A stretch of DNA of 64,000 bases from Treponema sp. (lineage in GTDB: Bacteria > Spirochaetota > Spirochaetia > Treponematales > Breznakiellaceae): NCBI GenBank assembly GCA_031254315.1, contig JAIRUQ010000015.1:27868-91867 (forward strand). Direction: 5' to 3'. Made by a program: the position numbers and the translations under genes. Numbering within the stretch: position 1 is the stretch's first letter; each line of letters begins with the position of its first letter. This document shows positions 49,123 to 58,314 of this stretch, piece by piece. Under the pieces are notes generated by a model. It worked only from the letters and a program-made list of their open reading frames with translations. It was not told the DNA's origin and ran no database searches.

Positions 49123-49841
49123 GTAAGTCATCACTTTATACAGTTGTCTTTCAAAACGATCAGATAATCGCTGTGAACAAGTCATCAGGCGTTTCAGTCG
49201 GCGGAGACAGATGGGATGAATCGAAAGAAAGACTGGACAGGCTTCTTGAAAGGGATTTTAACTTACCAAAGATTTATACGGTGCACAGGATAGACAAGGA
49301 AACATCGGGGCTTGTCGTATTCGCGAAAAACGCCCAGACACACAAAAATTTATCGGTTGCTTTTGAACAGCGAAAAGTTTCCAAGCGTTACACGGCGATT
49401 GTTCACGGAAGACCTTCATGGAAAGAGACATCTTGCGATCTCGCGCTTGTTCCAAACGGCAATAAAAAACATCAGACAATTATCGACAAATTCCGGGGCA
49501 AAGAATCTTTAACACATTTTGTTTTAATTTTAAGCGCTGGAAATTACAGTGTGCTTGAAGCTCTGCCGCAAACGGGAAGGATTCATCAGATTAGGGTACA
49601 CGCCGCGGCATTAGGACACCCTGTAGTCTGCGACGAATTATACGGAAAAATGTCACCTATTAAACTTTCTTCTTTTAAGAGGGCATGGCGCGGCGATCCA
49701 AAAGAAGAGCGTCCGCTGTTGGCAAGGCTTGGACTTCACGCGCAAGAATTGATTTTACCCGATGGACAGATTATTACGGCTCCCCTCCCCAAAGACATGT
49801 CAAGTTTAATTAATCAGATGAAGAAGCAGAATACTAATTAG
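49119..49841 (+). CDS. RluA-family RNA pseudouridine synthase
   Basis: IYTVHRIDKETSGLVVFAKNAQTHK (RID motif), LPQTGRIHQIRVHAAALGHPVVCDELYG; GTGA overlap with pyrE stop. Confidence 0.9.
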   Translation: MSKSSLYTVVFQNDQIIAVNKSSGVSVGGDRWDESKERLDRLLERDFNLPKIYTVHRIDKETSGLVVFAKNAQTHKNLSVAFEQRKVSKRYTAIVHGRPSWKETSCDLALVPNGNKKHQTIIDKFRGKESLTHFVLILSAGNYSVLEALPQTGRIHQIRVHAAALGHPVVCDELYGKMSPIKLSSFKRAWRGDPKEERPLLARLGLHAQELILPDGQIITAPLPKDMSSLINQMKKQNTN

Positions 49842-49849
49842 CAACAAGA

Positions 49850-49994
49850 GATCAACGAATTACGCGAATTAAACGAATGAACACGAATATTTTTTGGGAG
49901 TTGATATTCGTGTAATTCGTCTTATTAGTTTAATTTGTTGATCCTCTTCTCTTTCCTTCTTTCTTCCCTTTGTGCCTTAGTGTCTTTGTGTGAG
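49850..49994. repeat. ACGAATT-family palindrome followed by a CACAAAGG-family half element
   Basis: gatcaacgaattacgcgaattaaacgaatgaacacgaatat ... atattcgtgtaattcgtcttattagtttaatttgttgatc, then ccctttgtgccttagtgtctttgtgtg; between convergent genes. Confidence 0.85.
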
Positions 49995-50010
49995 GTCTTT
50001 TGAGAATAAT

Positions 50011-50235
50011 CTAATCTTTTTTACTAAAATCAACCTTGGGAATAACAACGGCGGATTTGGACGCGGCTCTGTTTTCAGCTTTGATCGCGTCGTAAACTTC
50101 CTGACGGAAAACTTTTACTTTTTTGGGCGCGTCAATTCCGATGCGAACCTGATCGCCTCTGATTTCTATAATAGAAATTGTTATATCGTCGCCAATTACA
50201 ACTTTTTCATCTACTTTTCTTGACAGTATAAGCAT
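50011..50235 (-). CDS. csrA: Carbon storage regulator CsrA
   Basis: [51 protein letters not shown]. Confidence 0.97.
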   Translation of the reverse strand: MLILSRKVDEKVVIGDDITISIIEIRGDQVRIGIDAPKKVKVFRQEVYDAIKAENRAASKSAVVIPKVDFSKKD

Positions 50236-50239
50236 TATA

Positions 50240-50677
50240 TTATCCTTTAGCGTTCATTTCGGCTATAACGTCATGCTTTGTTTTCCATTTCGCGTCCGCA
50301 AGAATCGCCTGCATTGCTGTCATATTTTCCGTATTTATTACTATGGGTCCCTGAAGGTTAGCTGTTATGGGACCGCCATCCTGAGGAATCGTAATAATCA
50401 CAAGAATCATCGCATTCTCAGGAGATTTTAATCCAATTTCTGAAAGCTCTTCGTTGGTAATATTAAGCTCATAATCTTTTCTGAAGATAAAAGGGTTAAG
50501 CAAAATAAAGGCGATTTCTTTTTCATTAATCGACTGGAGCCAGATAAAAGGCTGAGCTTCCGCGTCAATTAATACATATTCCTTGTAATCTTCAAAACCA
50601 AAAAGCCCCTGGGGTATTGTTACCTTCTGTTTCTCTTCAACATCAATCTGACCAAAGGCTTTTGTGTCTACTTTCAT
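50240..50677 (-). CDS. fliW: Flagellar assembly factor FliW
   Basis: [50 protein letters not shown]; start at 50677 with RBS AGAGGAG. The upstream ORF-track start (50734) lies in the three-hairpin element. Confidence 0.94.
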   Translation of the reverse strand: MKVDTKAFGQIDVEEKQKVTIPQGLFGFEDYKEYVLIDAEAQPFIWLQSINEKEIAFILLNPFIFRKDYELNITNEELSEIGLKSPENAMILVIITIPQDGGPITANLQGPIVINTENMTAMQAILADAKWKTKHDVIAEMNAKG

Positions 50678-50691
50678 AAAAAAACTCCTCT

Positions 50692-50808
50692 GACTTGCGA
50701 GAGAACCCGGTTGGTTCTCTCGCAAGTCCTGCATTTTCTCGGGCTAAAGCCCTACAAAAATGCGATTTTCTAATGAAGTTATTTAGAAACTGAAGTTTCT
50801 AAATAACT
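50692..50808. repeat. Three-hairpin repeat element, copy 2
   Basis: GACTTGCGAGAGAACC-CGGTT-GGTTCTCTCGCAAGTC (50692-50728); GCATTTT..GGGCT-AA-AGCCC..AAAATGC (50731-50763); AGTTATTTAGAAAC-TGAA-GTTTCTAAATAACT (50777-50808). Confidence 0.9.
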
Positions 50809-50815
50809 CTTGTTG

Positions 50816-52069
50816 CTAACGCAGGAAGTCCAACAAAGACATCGGAAGAATCTTCGCGGCGGCTTGTAAAGCCGCCTGTTGCGCGACCTGCGACATTTTC
50901 ATTTCTGTAATCGTCTGCGCCAAATCAATCCCTGTTTCCCTTCCAAGCATGTCTGTAACATTTGGAATCTGCTGGGTGATTCTCATCCACGCGAACTCGG
51001 CTCTTTCTTTGCGGCTACTAACGTCAGCCATTCTATATGCTACATTATTGACCACCAGCTCCATTCCTGCAATACCCTGACTGCCTATAAACTCATGATC
51101 CCCTCTTAACATACCGTCCCTAAGCCGTATTACCATATCGAATATTGAACCGCCGTAAACCCTCGCGTCCGCGCTCCAGTTGGGCGCGTTATTTTCCATA
51201 TTTCCCGCGATTATTCCTAAATCGCGTAACACAGTAGCACCACCTACACGGTCTTCGGCGCGGATAAGGTGGGCGTTTGTTCCTTCAAGAACAAGCCCTC
51301 TTGAAGTGGGGTCTATGTATGCTTTCACCGGAGCGGGAGAATCATTTATCTTTGCGACAATCGCGGGTAAAGTATCGCCTACACTTACATTTATTTCAAC
51401 ACCGTCAATAAAGAACGCGCCGGGTTCCTGTACTCTGTAATCCGTCGCGTCTGTCGTAGAATATATTTGCATTCTTTCTGCCCAAAACGCTTCGCCTCCG
51501 CCAAGGTCAAGATCAAGAAACATATTGTCGCCAATTTCGACCTTTCTTGAGGGTCCGGCTCCACGGTATTCTACGGCAGTGATCATTGTCTCTCCGCCGC
51601 CTTGTACAGTCCCCTCTACTATCCTGAACGGCTGTGTAAAAACCTTATCGCCTGCAAAAACCTGTCTTGTATCGGGACCAAGCGCGTTGGAAACTGAAAC
51701 CATTTCTTTTAAAAGCTCATTTACTTCAAGCGCCATTATTCTTAAGTCATCCGGTGTGTTTGTACCGTTCGCCGCATTAACCGCAAGCTCTCTGATTCTA
51801 TGGGTAATCGGCATTATTTCGTTTGCTAAATAATCATGGGTGTTATCAAAATGCTTCATAGCAACTTGAGTATTCGTTTCAAAGCGGTTAAGCCTTGTGA
51901 TAAACGAGTCGTACCTCGCGGCATGAGCCGCTCCAATCGGATCGTCCCTTAAACGTTGTATTCTGCTTCCCGTTCCGATTTTTTTCTGAATATTGCTCAT
52001 GTTATCTTCATGCCTTCGTAAATGAAACTGCATATCCGTTACCGGCATGTTAGTTGCTATTCTTTTCAT
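50816..52069 (-). CDS. flgL: Flagellar hook-associated protein 3
   Basis: MKRIATNMPVTDMQFHLRRHEDNMSNIQKKIGTGSRIQRLRDDPIGAAHAARYDS; next to flgK. Confidence 0.92.
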   Translation of the reverse strand: MKRIATNMPVTDMQFHLRRHEDNMSNIQKKIGTGSRIQRLRDDPIGAAHAARYDSFITRLNRFETNTQVAMKHFDNTHDYLANEIMPITHRIRELAVNAANGTNTPDDLRIMALEVNELLKEMVSVSNALGPDTRQVFAGDKVFTQPFRIVEGTVQGGGETMITAVEYRGAGPSRKVEIGDNMFLDLDLGGGEAFWAERMQIYSTTDATDYRVQEPGAFFIDGVEINVSVGDTLPAIVAKINDSPAPVKAYIDPTSRGLVLEGTNAHLIRAEDRVGGATVLRDLGIIAGNMENNAPNWSADARVYGGSIFDMVIRLRDGMLRGDHEFIGSQGIAGMELVVNNVAYRMADVSSRKERAEFAWMRITQQIPNVTDMLGRETGIDLAQTITEMKMSQVAQQAALQAAAKILPMSLLDFLR

Positions 52070-52093
52070 CTTATTCCTCCATGTTATCCTTGC

Positions 52094-53983
52094 TTACACA
52101 CCCATTCGGTTGATTAATGTGTCAAGCATTGAATTGACAGTCGCAATATACCTCGCGACAGCTTCGTATCCTTTCTGAAATCGTATAATATCAGTAAATT
52201 CATCATTTATGTTTACGCCGGATATCGACTCTCTTTTTTCTTTTAAACCTTTCATTATCTGGTTTTCTGTTGCCAGCGATGTTTCCGCCTGTTTACCAAG
52301 AGCCCCTATGTATCCTATGGAGTAGGCAAAATAATCATCAATTGTCATGTGACGCCCTACCATGACTGAATTATTCCTGAGTGAAGCGATTGCCTGAGCC
52401 GCGTCTCCGTTTCCGGGATTGGCAGGTCTTCCGTTTACACCGAAGCCTGCCGCGACAGCGGACGGATCATTTTGAATAACAGGATTTACTTCTACCCAGC
52501 CTGAAGGGTGCGCTATAGGAGCTACAGCGTAATCTTCAGCTCCGCCGCGAAGGCTTACTACAGCGTTCGCAGTTCCCCAGTCATAAGCGCCTTCTGCTCC
52601 CGATTCTAAAAGAAGTCCTGAATAGCCAGCTAAAAAATGACCTGAATCTTCAACATGGCGTATAACAAAGTCGGGGTTGACTCTCTGCCCGTCGATTAAG
52701 CCGGCAGGAGTTCCTTTCAGCGAAAGATGACCGTCCCTGTTAAGACGGGCAACAACTTCCGCTCCCGAGTTATTTATGCGTGTAACAATATCGCTGACTG
52801 TGTCTGTTATATAATAAGGAACCTGAATCTCTCTGTCCGCGCCGGAAAGGGTTATTACTCCTTCAAAGCCCGGTTGTGCCTGAGGATCGAGGGTATGTTG
52901 CCCGTTCATGCGGTATATGTAACTGGAATCGAATATACCGTCTCCTGAACGATCGTAATTTCCGTTTACGTTAGTAACAAACGGATATTCAGAGAAGAAG
53001 TTTATTCCGGTAATACCGTTTGCTCCGTAAGCCTCGCTGTGTATTTCATTGACAAGGTCTGTGAAATTCATTGTCATGTTGTCGAGGTTTTGGATTTCCT
53101 GCTGAATTGTTACATCGCGTAATTCCATGAGGGCGCCAAGGCGACCAAGCGAGAAATTCATTTCATGTCCGGTGTCCTTCCAGTAAATATACGCGAAACT
53201 TTCAGCGTCAACATCTTTTCTCATTTCAAACTGACGGCTAATCTGCCCTTGTACCAGAATATGTCCTGAAGTATGAACCATAAATTCATCGGGGTCTGTT
53301 TGGGTAACCGTAACATTAATTAAGCCCGAAAGGTCATCTACAAGCAAATCGCGTCTATCCATAAGATCGTTCGGATTGTCGCCCTGCGCCTTGATGCGCT
53401 GAATGTCTCCGTTAAGAAGCGCGATTTGACTTGAAAGATAATTTACCCTTGCGACCGTTATCTCTATATCATCATTAGCTTGAATCTGTAAAGTTGAAAG
53501 ACCTTGATAATGATTATGAATACTGTCAATTAATGTTTTTCCCCTTTCAATAACGGATACACGGTCTTCGTTTGCCGATGCGTTATAAGAAAGTGATTGC
53601 CATCCGTCCCAGAAATTGTCCATTTTGCTTCTTACGGAATTCATTCCGTGTTCAAGATACAAAACTTCCATATCATCTATATAAGTGTTCCTGACATCCC
53701 AGTAACCTTCACGTGAAGCCTGCGCTACAATTCTTCTGTCTAAAAGCTGATCCCTTATGCGTTCAATCCTTTCAATTATAACACCCTGCCCTATTTGTCC
53801 CGGAGTTTCAGCGCGGTTAAGACCGGGCATATATATAGGCTCCATAGATGTCCTTTCTACTCTCTGCCTTGAATATCCCGGAGTATCAACATTGTCCAAG
53901 TTATGACCGACAGTAGCTATAGCCTGCTGATGGGCATGCATGCCCCTTCTTCCGATTTCCAATCCCATAAATGTTGAAGTCAT
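52094..53983 (-). CDS. flgK: Flagellar hook-associated protein 1
   Basis: GLEIGRRGMHAHQQAIATVGHNLDNVDTPGYSRQRVERTS; C-terminal FQKGYEAVARYIATVNSMLDTLINRMGV. Confidence 0.94.
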   Translation of the reverse strand: MTSTFMGLEIGRRGMHAHQQAIATVGHNLDNVDTPGYSRQRVERTSMEPIYMPGLNRAETPGQIGQGVIIERIERIRDQLLDRRIVAQASREGYWDVRNTYIDDMEVLYLEHGMNSVRSKMDNFWDGWQSLSYNASANEDRVSVIERGKTLIDSIHNHYQGLSTLQIQANDDIEITVARVNYLSSQIALLNGDIQRIKAQGDNPNDLMDRRDLLVDDLSGLINVTVTQTDPDEFMVHTSGHILVQGQISRQFEMRKDVDAESFAYIYWKDTGHEMNFSLGRLGALMELRDVTIQQEIQNLDNMTMNFTDLVNEIHSEAYGANGITGINFFSEYPFVTNVNGNYDRSGDGIFDSSYIYRMNGQHTLDPQAQPGFEGVITLSGADREIQVPYYITDTVSDIVTRINNSGAEVVARLNRDGHLSLKGTPAGLIDGQRVNPDFVIRHVEDSGHFLAGYSGLLLESGAEGAYDWGTANAVVSLRGGAEDYAVAPIAHPSGWVEVNPVIQNDPSAVAAGFGVNGRPANPGNGDAAQAIASLRNNSVMVGRHMTIDDYFAYSIGYIGALGKQAETSLATENQIMKGLKEKRESISGVNINDEFTDIIRFQKGYEAVARYIATVNSMLDTLINRMGV

Positions 53984-53994
53984 AACTATCTCCT

Positions 53995-54504
53995 TTAAAA
54001 GCTTCTGTTAAGAACCATACTTCGCATATCATCTGAAAAATGTGTTCCGGCTTTGGTATACATTTTTCCCGCCCGTTCAGGGAAGGCAAGATCAAAAAAG
54101 TCTTTAAGAACGGCTTTAATTCCCAAAAGATACGACATAAGGTCGTCATTTGCCATTCGCAGTTTTATTGATTCAAGTTTAAGACTGCGATATATCGAAG
54201 TTAAATCATTACGTTGATTTTCCGGCAGAATCGAAACAAGTTCGTAAAAGCGCCCTTTTGCGTCTAAGTTGTCGGTAAAGCTCTGCTGATGAATAAGAGT
54301 TTTAAAAACCGAAAAAAGGTGATCACGCTCAATTTCAAGGTCTTCGAGTTTACTTTCGATTCCGTTCATCGCGCTTAAATTATCTTCAAAAGTAGTCCAC
54401 TGGCGCTCTGTAACCGCAAGCCGTATTTTTTCCTGCACGGCGACAGCGGTTTGAACAAGTTCAAATTCCTGTAAAAGAATATCCCTGCACTTTTCGTAGA
54501 TCAT
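53995..54504 (-). CDS. FlgN-like flagellar chaperone
   Basis: 169 aa helical protein immediately upstream of flgK in the operon. Confidence 0.6.
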   Translation of the reverse strand: MIYEKCRDILLQEFELVQTAVAVQEKIRLAVTERQWTTFEDNLSAMNGIESKLEDLEIERDHLFSVFKTLIHQQSFTDNLDAKGRFYELVSILPENQRNDLTSIYRSLKLESIKLRMANDDLMSYLLGIKAVLKDFFDLAFPERAGKMYTKAGTHFSDDMRSMVLNRSF

Positions 54505-54570
54505 GATTACTCCTCTACATTGTATATCGGAGTAAAAACCCGGCTATTTTAGCAATAATTCGGATAAGAC

Positions 54571-54730
54571 ATCACACTAAGGCACGGAGGCACAAAGAGG
54601 GAAGAAGAGTTAAAAGAGGGCTTGGGCTTGGACTTATCCTTCTTGTTTTTTCTTATTAAAAATCATGGTAGGAAGTGCGCCATTAACTGGTTAAGCGCCA
54701 CTCTTTGTGTCTTTGTGCCTTTGTGTGAGT
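54571..54730. repeat. Intergenic palindrome, CACAAAGG family (long loop)
   Basis: atcacactaaggcacggaggcacaaagagg ... ctctttgtgtctttgtgcctttgtgtga. Confidence 0.8.
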
Positions 54731-54739
54731 CTTTGGGAA

Positions 54740-57031
54740 TTAATTTAGGTAATATTTGATGATTGTGAGGACGTTTTTGTTGTCTAAACGGGAATATTTG
54801 ACGCTGTCCATGGTTTTTTTGACCAATACTATGCCCAAACCGCCTACATCGCGGTCAATAATGTCTTTTTGAAGGTTAGGAGCATCCTGTTCAAGGGGAT
54901 TGAAGGGCTTTCCGCTGTCCTCAAACCTGATTACCGCCCTTTCCCTTGCTGAAATGAAAATCGTTACATCTCCGACCCCGTCGCCATAAGCGTATCTGGA
55001 GATATTCGAAAAAATCTCTTCGACAGCAAGATCAATTTGATTCACAAGAATATCAGGATATTTGCATTTTTCAAGCTCGGCGTTTATAAAGGACAAAACT
55101 TTTTCAAGGTTTTCAAGATTAGCCTCGATTGTCAGCTTGTTATCATCAAGTCTTTGGTCGCGGTTAATTGTCAGGGCAAGCATGGTAATGTCATCCGCCT
55201 GCTCCGCTCCGTCCGCGAAATTCTCAACTCCGTGTTTTACGGCGGACAATATGTCCTTTGGCGATGAAGAAGCGCATTTATTGAGCGTGTCCAAAAGCCT
55301 CTCCTCTCCAAACAATTTTTTGTCCTGATTCATAGCTTCTGTAACGCCGTCGGTGTATAAATAAATCGTGTCCCCTTCTTCTAGGAGCATTTCTTCTTCT
55401 GTGAATTCAGCGTCCTTAAAAATAGCTAAAACAAAGTTAGGCTTTGTCCTAACGTATTCAAAAGAGCCGTTCTTCTTTTTAATAAGAGGCGGATTATGCC
55501 CGGCGTTTACAAAGGTGAGTCTTCCGGTCGGTATGTTGTAAATACCCATAAAGACGGTAACAAATATACACGCTTCATTATTTTCACAGAGTTTGTTGTT
55601 TACAAATTCTAAAGTAACTTTCGGGCTCTTTGCCGAGGCTGAATTGCTAATCAGAGTTTTTGCGTTTACCATAAATAAAGATGCCGGAATACCCTTGCCT
55701 GAAACATCTCCAATACCGATAACAAGATTATCTTTATCCAGTAAAAAGAAATCATATAAATCGCCGCCTACTTCTCTTGCCGGGATCATTGTCGCATAAA
55801 TGTCAAATTCATTTCTTCCGGGAAATGCAGGGAAAACGCTTGGCAACATATTTGTCTGAATGTCCCTTGCGATGGTAAGTTCCGTACTTATACGTTTTTT
55901 TTCTTCCCGGTCGTAGGCGTTCTCTTCGATTGATTTTTTTAACTCGCCTGTCATCCTGTTAAATGTTTTGGCAAGCTGACCTAATTCGTCTTTTGAATTA
56001 ATGTTAATCTGCATATCAAGATTGCCAAGCGCAACTTGCGCAACATCATTGATAAGTTTTTTTAACGGCATGTTGATAAATTTTGATATTAGCATATATT
56101 CAAAGCACAGCATTGCTACAATTGCTAATTCAATAATAACTAAAAATATTCTATTTTGTCTTTCTATATCTGCAAATATTTCTTCTTCCGGGATTTGGAC
56201 TGTTATAAGCCAGCCGTTCATCATATAGCGCCCAAACTGCATGTAGTTAATTCCGTTATATTTAAAAAAGTCGGCATTTATATCCCAGGGAATATTTTTT
56301 ATGGAATCTCCGACAAAACTGTTTTCATGATCGCTTGCAATAACATAATCTTTTTTTGGTATACATAATAAAACTAAACTGTTTTCTGTTGGTTTAATTT
56401 CTATTAATTGTTTAATAACTTCATTAATTTCCCAGTCAACCGTCGTTACGCCGATAAGTTTTCCGTTTGAAAAAATACCGGCTCCCGCTGTTGTCATTAA
56501 ACTTGATGCGGGGTTAGAGTCTTTATACGGGCTTAACCATACAACTTGATATGGCTCTTTAATACTGCTAATCATTTCGTGATACCAGTCCATAGAAAGA
56601 TAATCAATATTGTTTATATCGAAGGAAGGGTTAAAGATAACTTCTCCGGTTTGGGCGTTCTTAAAGACATAAAGACCGGCGCGTAATTGATTGCTTTTGT
56701 AGCTATAAGGCTCAAACCAAAAACCGCCGCCGACAGCATTTGGAAGTCCGCGAAGACCTTCTTCCGCATATTTTTGCCCTGACTCTTGCGTCAGTCCTTC
56801 ATAATAAAGCAGTCCTCCTATTGTGTAGAAAACAGCTCCGCGTTCAAGTTCGGCGATTATCTTGTTGACTTTTTCTGTTTCAAAATCAAGGCTTTTTTCG
56901 ATGTTCTCAAGACGCATCTGTTTGTAAACTCCGGTTGTAACAATAGAATAGAAAATAAAAGCAACGCCTACCAGAGCCATAAAGAGAAGAACTATTATCA
57001 ATATTTTTGTTCTAAGCGAATGGATCACCAT
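54740..57031 (-). CDS. Sensor-PP2C phosphatase (RsbU/SpoIIE type) with C-terminal RsbW-like HATPase domain
   Basis: TM/extracellular sensor, HAMP, ARDIQTNMLPSVFPAFPGRNEFDIYATMIPAREVGGDLYDFFLLDKDNLVIGIGDVSGKGIPASLFM; C-terminal DLAVEEIFSNISRYAYGDG...GGLGIVLVKKTMD. Confidence 0.9.
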   Translation of the reverse strand: MVIHSLRTKILIIVLLFMALVGVAFIFYSIVTTGVYKQMRLENIEKSLDFETEKVNKIIAELERGAVFYTIGGLLYYEGLTQESGQKYAEEGLRGLPNAVGGGFWFEPYSYKSNQLRAGLYVFKNAQTGEVIFNPSFDINNIDYLSMDWYHEMISSIKEPYQVVWLSPYKDSNPASSLMTTAGAGIFSNGKLIGVTTVDWEINEVIKQLIEIKPTENSLVLLCIPKKDYVIASDHENSFVGDSIKNIPWDINADFFKYNGINYMQFGRYMMNGWLITVQIPEEEIFADIERQNRIFLVIIELAIVAMLCFEYMLISKFINMPLKKLINDVAQVALGNLDMQININSKDELGQLAKTFNRMTGELKKSIEENAYDREEKKRISTELTIARDIQTNMLPSVFPAFPGRNEFDIYATMIPAREVGGDLYDFFLLDKDNLVIGIGDVSGKGIPASLFMVNAKTLISNSASAKSPKVTLEFVNNKLCENNEACIFVTVFMGIYNIPTGRLTFVNAGHNPPLIKKKNGSFEYVRTKPNFVLAIFKDAEFTEEEMLLEEGDTIYLYTDGVTEAMNQDKKLFGEERLLDTLNKCASSSPKDILSAVKHGVENFADGAEQADDITMLALTINRDQRLDDNKLTIEANLENLEKVLSFINAELEKCKYPDILVNQIDLAVEEIFSNISRYAYGDGVGDVTIFISARERAVIRFEDSGKPFNPLEQDAPNLQKDIIDRDVGGLGIVLVKKTMDSVKYSRLDNKNVLTIIKYYLN

Positions 57032-57036
57032 GACTA

Positions 57037-57351
57037 TTATTTTACTATCATTTCTTTAAGAGCGACCATATTTAAAACATTGCTTACAATTTCCGACGGT
57101 TGTTCAATCTTTAGAGAACCGTCCGCTTCCGCCGCTTGTTTATAGATTTTAAGAATAACCCTTATCCCAATAGAACTGAGATATTCAACACTTGACATAT
57201 TCAATATTATGATTTTTTGTCCGTTTTTTAGGGCATCTTCCATTTTAGATTGAAATTCATCCGCGCTATTTGTGTCGATTCGCCCTTTTACAGTGAACCT
57301 GCATATGCCGTCTTCAATGGCTTGGGTAATTTCAAAGCTGTCTTCTACCAT
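57037..57351 (-). CDS. STAS-domain anti-sigma factor antagonist
   Basis: GRIDTNSADEFQSKMEDALKNGQKIIILNMSSVEYLSSIGIRVILKIYK. Confidence 0.9.
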   Translation of the reverse strand: MVEDSFEITQAIEDGICRFTVKGRIDTNSADEFQSKMEDALKNGQKIIILNMSSVEYLSSIGIRVILKIYKQAAEADGSLKIEQPSEIVSNVLNMVALKEMIVK

Positions 57352-57545
57352 CCATTTCTCCAGTTAAATTATGAAAATTATATCGGAAAAATCGACAATA
57401 GACAATAGGCGGATGGGGAATATTTAGGAGCAAAACAGGGGCAAGGAACAATGGAAAAACAGCTCTGAGTGTGCCGGGGAAGCTATGAGCAATAGCAGGG
57501 AACAGGTGTGTTGCTTCATTTAGCCTTTTTATGCTATATTAAGCT

Positions 57546-57824
57546 GTGGAAGAAGAATTTATCTTCAAACTGAGTGCTTTCAAACATGGTATAAATGAGG
57601 CGGATATTCGCAACGCTTTTAAGCAACGGATGTTTGATTATGCCATGAAAGATGAAGAACACAAGTACCTGCTTCTTGGGCTTGCCCGTGACGGTAGCCT
57701 GCTTGAAATTATTTACAATGTTCTTGAAAATGATGTCATAAATGTGTTTCATGCTATGAAGTGCCGTAAAGCATATTTTTCTCTTTTGAGAACAAGGGGA
57801 CAAGATGAAAGAAATGACCGATGA
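57546..57824 (+). CDS. BrnT-like toxin
   Basis: KHGINEADIRNAFKQRMFDYAMKDEEHKYLLLGLARDGSLLEIIYNVLENDVINVFHAMKCRKAY; GTG start; overlaps the next small ORF. Confidence 0.55.
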   Translation: MEEEFIFKLSAFKHGINEADIRNAFKQRMFDYAMKDEEHKYLLLGLARDGSLLEIIYNVLENDVINVFHAMKCRKAYFSLLRTRGQDERNDR

Positions 57825-58035
57825 TGAAGCCGAATATTGGGATGAATACTTCACCAATAATACCATAATGCCTGATATGAGCAAACCGGGGGGCTTTGCC
57901 CGCAAATACGGCATGACGGTAAAGCTTGACCCTGAAACCACCCGTTTCCTTGCCGCACATGCCGAAGCCACCAATAAAACATTTGCTGAAATCATTAATG
58001 AACTGGTAAAAGAAAAAATAGCCGTTTCATTATAA
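57805..58035 (+). CDS. Putative antitoxin (BrnA/RHH-like)
   Basis: 76 aa; C-terminal VKLDPETTRFLAAHAEATNKTFAEIINELVKEKI resembles ribbon-helix-helix; overlaps toxin-like ORF. Confidence 0.55.
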   Translation: MKEMTDDEAEYWDEYFTNNTIMPDMSKPGGFARKYGMTVKLDPETTRFLAAHAEATNKTFAEIINELVKEKIAVSL

Positions 58036-58037
58036 TT

Positions 58038-58111
58038 TGCGCCCGACAGGACTCGAACCTGCCACCTACGGATTCGAAGTCCGTTACTCTATCCAGATGA
58101 GCTACAGGCGC
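58038..58111 (-). tRNA. tRNA-Arg (anticodon TCG)
   Basis: Reverse strand GCGCCTGTAGCTCATCTGGATAGAGTAACGGACTTCGAATCCGTAGGTGGCAGGTTCGAGTCCTGTCGGGCGCA; loop CTTCGAA. Confidence 0.93.
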
Positions 58112-58128
58112 GGCTTAATCACTCTGTT

Positions 58129-58312
58129 TGGGTGGATGACGGGTTTCGCCTTGCATTCGGCAACATCCTGTTGCCTCATTCCAGGCCGGAGTTCAGCCCT
58201 GACGCCGCCATCCATGGCGGCTTTTCCTTCGGCGGGCTGAACCCTTCGAAACCCGAATCTTTCCATAAACAATAAAAAAATTATTTTTTTTATAACCTCC
58301 CGAAGATTATAT
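58129..58312 (-). repeat. tRNA-His 3'-end-duplicating structured element (element Y)
   Basis: 20 bp tgggtggatgacgggtttcg at 58129-58148 exactly repeats 58313-58332 (tRNA-His 3' end). Stems GGGTTTCG/CGAAACCC (58141-58148/58247-58254), GTTCAGCCC/GGGCTGAAC (58191-58199/58234-58242), hairpins 58159-58175 and 58204-58221. Confidence 0.85.
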
Positions 58313-58314
58313 TG

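Noticed and set aside
50240-50734. Extended FliW start at 50734
   Set aside because: The extra N-terminal residues are encoded by hairpin 1 of the repeat element; ATG at 50677 has a good SD and matches the usual FliW start.
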